Origin: Dugong dugon
Lineage: Eukaryota > Chordata > Mammalia > Sirenia > Dugongidae
NCBI GenBank assembly: GCA_030035585.1
Contig: CM057481.1
Coordinates: forward strand, 53,949,128 to 54,013,127
Direction of reading: 5' to 3'
Length of the DNA stretch: 64,000 nucleotides
The notes beneath the pieces were generated by a model. The model had not been told where the DNA came from, did no database searches, and was given only the letters and a program-made list of their open reading frames with translations. The position numbers were made by a program, and so were the translations under genes. How positions within the stretch are numbered: the stretch's first letter is position 1; each line of letters begins with the position of its first letter. Below, one piece after another: positions 57,901-64,000 of the stretch.

Positions 57901-60235
57901 TGGCACGATGTATTTATACAGCTGAAGCCTGTGTAACATAAGCCCAGCCATATCTCCAGGTAGGACGTCAGGCAAACATGTGCTGCTGTTCTACAGCCTT
58001 ACCCCAAGTTGTTCAAGGGGTTCCTTCTGACACAAAGACAAATTGTTTCCCGCTAACGTGAGGGATTTGTCGGAAAAATCACCTTCGGCAATCAACAAGT
58101 AACTCTACAGAGATGTGGCATTTCTAGTCTTTTAAAACAATTCCACGGAACACATTAATGAAAAACTAATTAGGTTACAGAGGTATTTGGGAAACTAAAT
58201 AAGACTGTGATCATTCTGTTGCCTTATTTATTTATTTATTTTGCCTCTCTGCTTTGTGTGCAATGTTTAGCTGGAACCAATTATTGCAACCAAAAGCAAA
58301 AAGTTTCAGGTTAAACGTTTAAACAATTAACGTTCAAGTTTTCAATAATGACCAGGATGGGGAAAATGTAGTTTACAATGCAAGAAATTATTTTCCAGAA
58401 TAACTTCCTTGTCCTTTCTCCTGTTTCAACTTAAATGAGGATGGATAGAAGGAAAGATCGTTACCGGAGCATTGGCAGAGAAATACTGCAGCGAGCTTTC
58501 CTTGCTTTTCAAACCTAGCTTTCCTATTAATCATGGAGACATTGGTCCTTCGGCATTCTTTAAAATTTTTCTTTCTTAGAAACTAGTCAAATTCCAAAGA
58601 CGAGCATAGCCTGTTTCTCACGACCTGGAGAAGCCTAGACTTTAAAGGGATAGCAGGATGCTGGAGCTTCCAAAGGGTTTAGGGGCCCTGAAGATCCCAA
58701 ATAAACAGACCAAGGAAGCTGGACACATGCATATCCCTGGTTTATTTGTACCTGTTTCTGCTGCACAGCTGAAATGCATATGAAAGTCATGAGCAGGGAA
58801 ACAGAACTACGGTGCCCTAATGTAATAAAAACTATCCATATTTTATTCTCCACGAACACCACAAGGAAGTTCTTGTTATATCTGGCCAGTGGGGGTCAAA
58901 CGTTACCCAGTGCTTGGATGTTGTTCGCCTTCACTTCAATCTCCATTTCGCACACGAGCTTTCTGGTTTCTGCATTTCAAAGATGCTTTCACAGCATTTA
59001 TGAACTCTCAATTTATTTAATAATCTTCCTAGTGGCTTATCAGCTCAGGCTACTGAATCATCTTTGCTAAAGATTTGCAAGAGAAAAAAACTAGTCATTT
59101 GACAGTTGGATGTTTAGGTGTTAAAACTGACTAAGGGAAGGCAGACGAACTAGAGAATCTCTGGAAATTTCTTCCAGGGAGACCATTTTAGAATCATGTT
59201 CCTATTTTATGGGGAAACACAGCCAATTTGCACTTCCTTGTCATCCCTCGCGCACACAATAAACCTCATCTGAAACAAAACAAATAATCAAAAGGAAAAT
59301 AAGATGTATCTTCAAACCATGTACCAAGACTGCTTTTCACTAACTATTGAACCGTGTTGTTGTTTGATGTGGTACAGCTGAGGAGTATCAGATGACACCA
59401 AATGAAAATCATGTGATTACATTTGGGGAAAAAAAGTTACATTAGACAAACTTTTCCGGTTTTGGTTATTATCTTCTTCTTATTGATACTTCAGTTTGTT
59501 TTCAATTTTTTCCTGGGAAACCAAAAGTTGAGGGATATGTACTCACTTTTACCTGAAGTATACATACAGAATAATAATAGAAGCCTACATTTGTTGGAAA
59601 TATTTTTATCATATTCTACATTACAGTGATATAGTAAGTTTGTTAGTATGATATTATTTATAATAGTAAAAACACAGAAACAATATAAACGTACAATAAT
59701 AGAAAACTGCTGAAGGAATTACTAAATATGGGAAAATTATGACATTATGTTAGTGAAAAAAATAAAAATAAAAAAATTGCATATATACTATACAAAAATC
59801 TCTACTGGAATGAGACATATACAGATGTAGAAAAAAGGCCAGGAAAGAAATATACCAATTACATTAAAAATAACTCTTTCTGAGTAGTAGGTTTATGGAT
59901 TATATACATTTCCATCTTTATATTTTTATGTATTTTCCAAATTTTTTACATTGAACATATATTACTTAAATAATCAGAAAAAATGTGATGCAAAGCATAA
60001 CAAAGTCACTTTCTTAGGAGAAAGTGCCGATATCATTGTTAGTTTAATAATAAGAATTTGGGTGACTTTGCAAAACACTTTTCATATCAGTAGATATGAA
60101 ATGTATCAGACATATTTTTGACAGAATTTTATGAAATTAAGAAAGGATTGTTTAGGAAAGTCTTTTTTCCCCTATAATGGAGCTTTTTGAGATAGTCATA
60201 ATTTGCTTTCTAGATAGTGTCCTAGGTGGTGTCGC
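54994..60235. other. SINE-free 5.2-kb block
   Basis: The longest stretch with no SINE, L1 or LTR. It includes a 24-bp palindrome (56,302-56,325) and non-repetitive texture at 56,740-57,240 and 58,000-58,400 ('ggttacagaggtatttggga', 'ccaattattgcaaccaaaag'). ORFs such as 56,323-56,748 (141 codons) show no domain. An old MER-like string lies near 55,960-56,090. Purifying selection is inferred only. Confidence 0.35.
56302..56325. repeat. Perfect 24-bp palindrome
   Basis: Arms 'catatatgaacg' and 'cgttcatatatg' are exact reverse complements with no spacer; the centre is ACGCGT. Confidence 0.95.
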
Positions 60236-60332
60236 TGACCTTATCCCTCCCTCCCTCACTCTCTCCTTCCCTTCCTTTCTTCAAAGCTTCCTTCCTTCTT
60301 TTTCTCTCCCTCCTTCCCTCTCTTCTTTCCAT
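60236..60332. repeat. Pyrimidine-rich low-complexity tract
   Basis: 'ccctccctccctcactctct', 'ccttcccttcctttcttcaa' and 'ctctccctccttccctctct'. Confidence 0.85.
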
Positions 60333-60470
60333 AAGTATTTATTGATAGTTAACTCAGTGCCATGTGCTCAGACTGAAGATTGAAACAGAAATGCCTCAGT
60401 GGAATTTATAGCCTAAGAGTGGAGACAATCAATTGAACAAGCAACAAAATAACCAATTAATAAGCAAATA
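60333..60470 (+). repeat. L2/MIR-like remnant
   Basis: 'taagtatttattgatagtta' and 'ctcagtgccatgtgctcaga' followed by 'ggaatttatagcctaagagt' fit an L2 3' end. Confidence 0.5.
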
Positions 60471-60473
60471 ATA

Positions 60474-60831
60474 CAGGGAAACCTCATTTTATTGCACTTC
60501 CCAGATATTATGTGTTTTATAAATTGAAGGTTTGTGACAACCCTGTGTCAGTTTTCCAACAGTGTGTGTGCTCCCTTCATGTCTCTCTGTCACATTTTGG
60601 TGATTCTTGCAATATTTCAAACTTTTTCATTATTATTATATCTGTTATGGCAGTCTATGATCAGTGACCTTTGATGTTACTATTATAATTGTTTTGGGGT
60701 GCCTTGAACTGTGCCCATATAAGATGGAGAACTTAACCGATAAATGTTGTATATGTTCTGACTGCTCAACCGACCAGCTGCTTCCCTGTCTCTCTCCCTC
60801 TTCTCTGGCCTCCCTAGTCCCTGAGACATGA
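60474..60831 (+). mobile_element. Tigger1-like DNA transposon, interrupted
   Basis: 'cagggaaacctcattttatt' follows a TA. 'aaattgaaggtttgtgacaa', 'ttttcattattattatatct' and 'ataattgttttggggtgcct' are Tigger1-type text. It stops at 'ccctgagacatga', where the ERV LTR begins. Confidence 0.8.
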
Positions 60832-61313
60832 TGTCTTAGGCTGGGTTCTCTAGAGAAGCAAAACCAGTAAAGTGTATAAATATATATGCAGAGAGATTAT
60901 ATATAGGAAACAGCTCACGTGATTGTAGAGGCTAGAACGTCCCAAGTCCGTGGATCAGGGTAGAGGCCTCTCCCAAGTCACACAGCTACAGAAGCTGGCA
61001 AGCCCAAGATCTGAAGGTCGGAGAGCAGGGCTCCCACTCACAGGCTGTGCAGATTGACGAATCCCAGGTTCGGCAGATAAGCTGACAGCTCAAGTCCCAA
61101 GAACGGCAGATGAGACGACAGGAAGCAGCCACAGGATCCAGAGAGAGCAAAAAGCCAGAACGTCTGCTTATATACAGATGTGGACCACACCCCCCAAGGA
61201 GACTCCCTTTCATCTGATTGGCTACTCACAGTATATTCAGTCATGGGAGTGATTGTATTAAAACACGGAGAATCATGGCCCAGCCAAGGTGACACACAAT
61301 CTTAACCATCACA
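60832..61313 (-). mobile_element. ERV-L-type LTR (3' LTR)
   Basis: On minus it starts 'tgtgatggttaagattgtgt' and ends 'gaacccagcctaagaca', TG...CA, 482 bp. It resembles MLT2/ERVL LTRs. A TATA-like 'catctgtatataagcagacg' is near 61,175. A polypurine tract ('aaggggtgga' on minus) lies just upstream at about 61,315-61,326. This is the downstream LTR, since pol lies at higher coordinates on the same strand. Confidence 0.85.
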
Positions 61314-61743
61314 GTCCACCCCTTGTCAACTTGGCACATGTACACATCTCCTTAAACTATACATAATCTCTGAATAAAGACAATGAGAAAGTCATACTTG
61401 CACCTAACATGATACAACTAACACATGTACAATCGAAAACGCACTAGCCCCATTTACAGCTTATATTTTATAAGTGAAGGAAACAAAAATATTTGATGCA
61501 CACATACAAAGTACAAATACTCATAACAATTACAGTCCCTGTTTCTGCAACTGGTCACATGGTTGTAACTGGTATTTAGAACTACCTTCTTCCACCACCC
61601 ATTCTGCACTTTCTTTGCCCTCAGCAAGCACCTCGGCTGGTCGTGGTTCTTTGCCTGGTGGGGTGACGCAAACCTTCATTCATGAAGGGTCTGTGTCATT
61701 AGTAGTCATGTCAGAATTAGGTTGCTGTAGTTTTCCATTGACT
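61314..61743 (-). mobile_element. ERV-L 3' untranslated region, no env
   Basis: Only about 430 bp separate the dUTPase stop from the LTR, with no long ORF on minus. That agrees with ERV-L elements, which lack env. Confidence 0.7.
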
Positions 61744-62046
61744 TTAATCACAGGGCATGGTAGTACTAAGAGACGCCCCTGCATTCCAAACATACTCTTC
61801 TTTACCTCCATTATGTAATATCAATCTGATTTCCTCTTGGTAATCAGGATCAATCACACCAGTCAGTATGGTAACTTCCTTCTTTGCCTGTTGAGCAAGA
61901 GGCATAAGGAGCCCAAAGTGGCCAGATGGCATTCTTAACTTCCAGTTCAATGGAATCAGTGATGTGTCTCCAGGTGGGAGCATTCCTCCCTTTGGAACTA
62001 GGACCTCTAGGCCTGCAGAGCATAAGGTCGAGGGGACAGGAAGCAA
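61744..62046 (-). pseudogene. ERV-L dUTPase-like domain
   Basis: In ERV-L this domain at the pol C-terminus would hydrolyse dUTP. The 100-codon open stretch shows motif 1 'SAGLEV', motif 2 'PSGHFGLL' and motif 3 'GVIDPDYQEEI'. The canonical Gly before Glu in motif 3 is replaced, and the C-terminal Gly-rich motif is not visible. It is in a different frame from the integrase above it, so a frameshift separates them. It is very likely non-functional. Confidence 0.8.
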
Positions 62047-63107
62047 AAATCTTGCAAGTGATCCCTAGGGGTAATAGTGAGTGGTGCCACTCCCATTTCC
62101 ACCCCTTGATTCCTGGACCCGTGAGTCCTGGCTATGCGAGAAACAGCACCATATATTGGACGCTGGTTTAAAGCATATACAGCTTCCTGGAGAACATTGC
62201 CACAACCCTGCAAGGTATTGCCACCTAGCTGGCGCCATAATTGTGTCTTTAGAAGGCCATTCCATCGTTCTATCAAGCCAGCTGCTTCAGGATGATGGGG
62301 AACATGATAAGACCAGTGAATTCCATGAGCATGGGCCCACTGCCGCACTTCATTTGCTGTGAAGTGAGTCCCTTGATCTGAGGCAATGCTGTGTGGGATA
62401 CCATGACAGTGGATAAGGCATTCTGTAAGTCCGCGGATGGTAGTTTTGGCAAAAGCATTGTGTGCAGGGAAGGCAAATCCATATACAGAGTAAGTGTCTA
62501 TTCAAGTAAGGACAAAACGCTGCCCTTTCCATGATGGAAGTGGTCCAATGTAATCAACTTGCCACCAGGTTGCTGGCTGATCACCTCGAGGGATGGTGCC
62601 ATATCGGGGACTCAGTGTTGGTCTCTGCTGCTGGCAGATTAGGCACTCAGCAGAGGCTGTGGCCATGTCAACCTTGGGGAGTGGAAGTCCATGCTGCTGG
62701 GCCTGTGCATAACCTCCATCCCTGCCACCATGGCCACTTTGTTCATGAGCCCATTGAGCAACAGCAGGGGTAGTTGGGGAAAGAGGATGAGTGGTTTCCA
62801 CAGAATGCATCATCCTATCCACTTGATTGTTAAAATCATCCTCTGCTGAGGTCACCCTTTGGTGAGCATTCACATGAGACACAAATATCTTCATGTCTTT
62901 AGCCCATTCGGAGAGGTCTATCCACATACCTCTTCCCTGTAAATCCTTGTCTCCAATTTTCCAATCATGTTCCTTCCAAGTCCCTGACCATCCAGCCAAA
63001 CCATTGGCCACAGCCCATGAATTCTGGCCATTTCTCCTTCCAAGCAAAGTGAACAACCAGGTGCACTGCTCGAAGTTCTGCCCATTGGGAGGATTTCCCT
63101 TCACCAC
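62007..63107 (-). pseudogene. ERV-L RNase H end and integrase, broken
   Basis: The open stretch 62,502-63,107 ends the RNase H ('HVNAHQ') and begins integrase: a zinc-binding HHCC set ('HEQSGH' and 'CLICQQ') and the first catalytic Asp in 'WWQVDYIGPLP'. A stop at 62,502 and frame changes follow. The third catalytic residue (Glu) is in 'GLIERWNGLLK' at 62,007-62,348. The middle catalytic Asp falls in a disrupted part that I cannot place reliably. Confidence 0.85.
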
Positions 63108-63333
63108 TGTCCTTCAGGGAGGTGCCAGAAAGGGGCTGTAGTGCTGCTGCAGTCCACTTTTGAGTGGCGCCTGCATGTCGTGTAGAACCATCTGTAAACC
63201 AGGCACGAGTTTTCTCTTCCTCAGTCAACTGATCATAAGGAACTCCCCAGGAGGCCATAGGTACAGACTGGGAGATGGAAGGTAATGTAACAGGAGTGGA
63301 GACCATGGGCATTTGGGCCACTTCCTCATGCAA
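62965..63333 (-). pseudogene. ERV-L RNase H domain, N-terminal part
   Basis: The segment 'AWFTDGSTRHAG' carries the first RNase H catalytic Asp. It is in the same frame as the RT part upstream (separated by a stop at 63,442), but the RNase H end is in another frame, so a frameshift lies near 63,000-63,100. Confidence 0.8.
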
Positions 63334-63441
63334 CTTACTTATGCCTTCAGGTCCTGCTCGGGCCCGATCTCGAATATACCACTTCCATTTAATGATGGAG
63401 TGCTTCTGTGCATGTCCAACTTTATGGTTCTGTGGGTCAGA

Positions 63442-64000
63442 CTACACCCAGTTCATGATGGGCAGCTCAAGCCTTATGGTGACTTGGTGTCCCATGGTTA
63501 AGCGTTCAGTCTCTACTAAGGCCCAGTAACAAGCCAAAAGTTGTTTCTCAAAAGGAGAGTAGTTATCTGCAGAGGATGGCAGAGCTTTGCTCCAAAATCC
63601 TAAGGGTCTGTGCTGTGATTCACCAATAGGGGCCTGCCAAAGACTCCAAACAGCATCTCTATCTGCCACTGACACTTCAAGCACCATTGGATCAGCTGGA
63701 TCATATGGTCCAAGTGGCAGAGCAGCTTGCACAGCAGCCTGAACCTGTTGCAGAGCCTTCTCTTGTTCTGGTCCCCACTCAAAACTAGCAGCTTTTCGAG
63801 TCACTTGATAAATAGGCTGGAGTAGCACACCCAAATGAGGAATATGTTGCCTCCCAAATCCAAAGTGTCCCACTAGGCGTTGTGCCTTCTTTTTAGTTGT
63901 GGGAGCAGCAAGATGCAATAACTTATCCTTCGCTTTAGAAGGAATGTCTCGACATGCCCCATACCACTGGACCCCTAGAAATTTCACTGAAGTGGAAGGT
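63442..64000 (-). pseudogene. ERV-L reverse transcriptase, C-terminal part, cut by window end
   Basis: Open for 181 codons from 63,987. It reads 'KFLGVQW' near the start and ends near 'QVTIRLELPIMNWV', that is, the RT thumb and connection region. The catalytic palm lies beyond 64,000. The upstream gag, 5' LTR and target duplication are outside the window. Confidence 0.85.

Noticed and set aside
60177-60383. 68-codon ORF on plus
   Set aside because: Mostly a translation of the pyrimidine-rich simple repeat.
63275-63529. Plus-strand ORFs over the ERV
   Set aside because: Antisense shadows of the minus-strand pol.
1-64000. CRISPR arrays, operons, ribosome binding sites
   Set aside because: The sequence is a repeat-rich mammalian gene desert. 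No regularly spaced direct repeats or compact gene clusters were seen.

Overview
The window looks like a gene desert from an afrotherian mammal, most likely an elephant or a close relative (Paenungulata). It is AT-rich, and I could support no intact cellular protein-coding gene and no functional RNA gene. The organism call rests on about twenty copies of a tRNA-derived SINE typical of Afrotheria. Its head resembles 'ccctggtggcgcagtggtta' and its tail resembles 'atgagtcggaattgactcg'. These occur beside an RTE/BovB-like LINE that shares the same 3' end and an (AAC)n tail, and beside L1 copies with a shared, recognisable 3' UTR.

Layout. Positions 1-4,875 hold SINEs, an ancient LTR-like repeat split by a MER20-like hAT element, and an unassigned region with an inverted 180-bp repeat pair. 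Positions 4,876-10,722 hold a three-layer nest: a minus-strand tRNA-Gly-headed SINE, split by a plus-strand SINE, split in turn by a 5.3-kb L1 carrying a degraded ORF2 and 3' UTR. Positions 12,211-14,251 hold a SINE and an RTE element with an inverted 5' part. Positions 14,825-15,848 hold an older L1 3' UTR interrupted by a retroposed LTR-like transcript. Positions 16,000-27,400 hold a SINE cluster, L1 tails, an MLT1-like LTR splitting a MIR, hAT elements and a tetranucleotide microsatellite.

Positions 27,400-29,530 are SINE-free and look like conserved noncoding DNA. Positions 29,800-31,820 hold an L1 tail with clear target duplications and a Tigger/pogo-like DNA transposon; a 139-bp near-perfect duplicate lies 1.7 kb apart. 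Positions 35,000-39,500 hold SINEs, MIR and a solo LTR. Positions 39,500-43,000 are SINE-free. Positions 43,000-49,000 hold L2, RTE tails, the tRNA-Gly/RTE composite SINE (one copy carrying a Tigger-like MITE) and an LTR. Positions 51,750-52,262 hold a probable terminal-inverted-repeat transposon. Positions 53,000-55,000 hold a SINE with perfect target duplications and an RTE tail. Positions 55,000-60,200 are again SINE-free.

The right edge (60,474-64,000) is a Tigger1-like fragment interrupted by an ERV-L-type provirus on the minus strand. It has a 482-bp LTR, a dUTPase-like domain, integrase, RNase H and the end of reverse transcriptase. Frameshifts and stops break it, no env is seen, and it continues past the window.

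The most interesting signals are the shared 3' ends that tie the SINEs to the RTE LINE, the twin-priming-like inversion in the RTE copy, the DNA transposon inserted inside a lineage-specific SINE, the retroposed LTR-like transcript, the local 139-bp duplication and the unassigned inverted-repeat element. I found no CRISPR, operon or other prokaryotic feature. Repeat family names are from pattern recognition and were not checked against a database.
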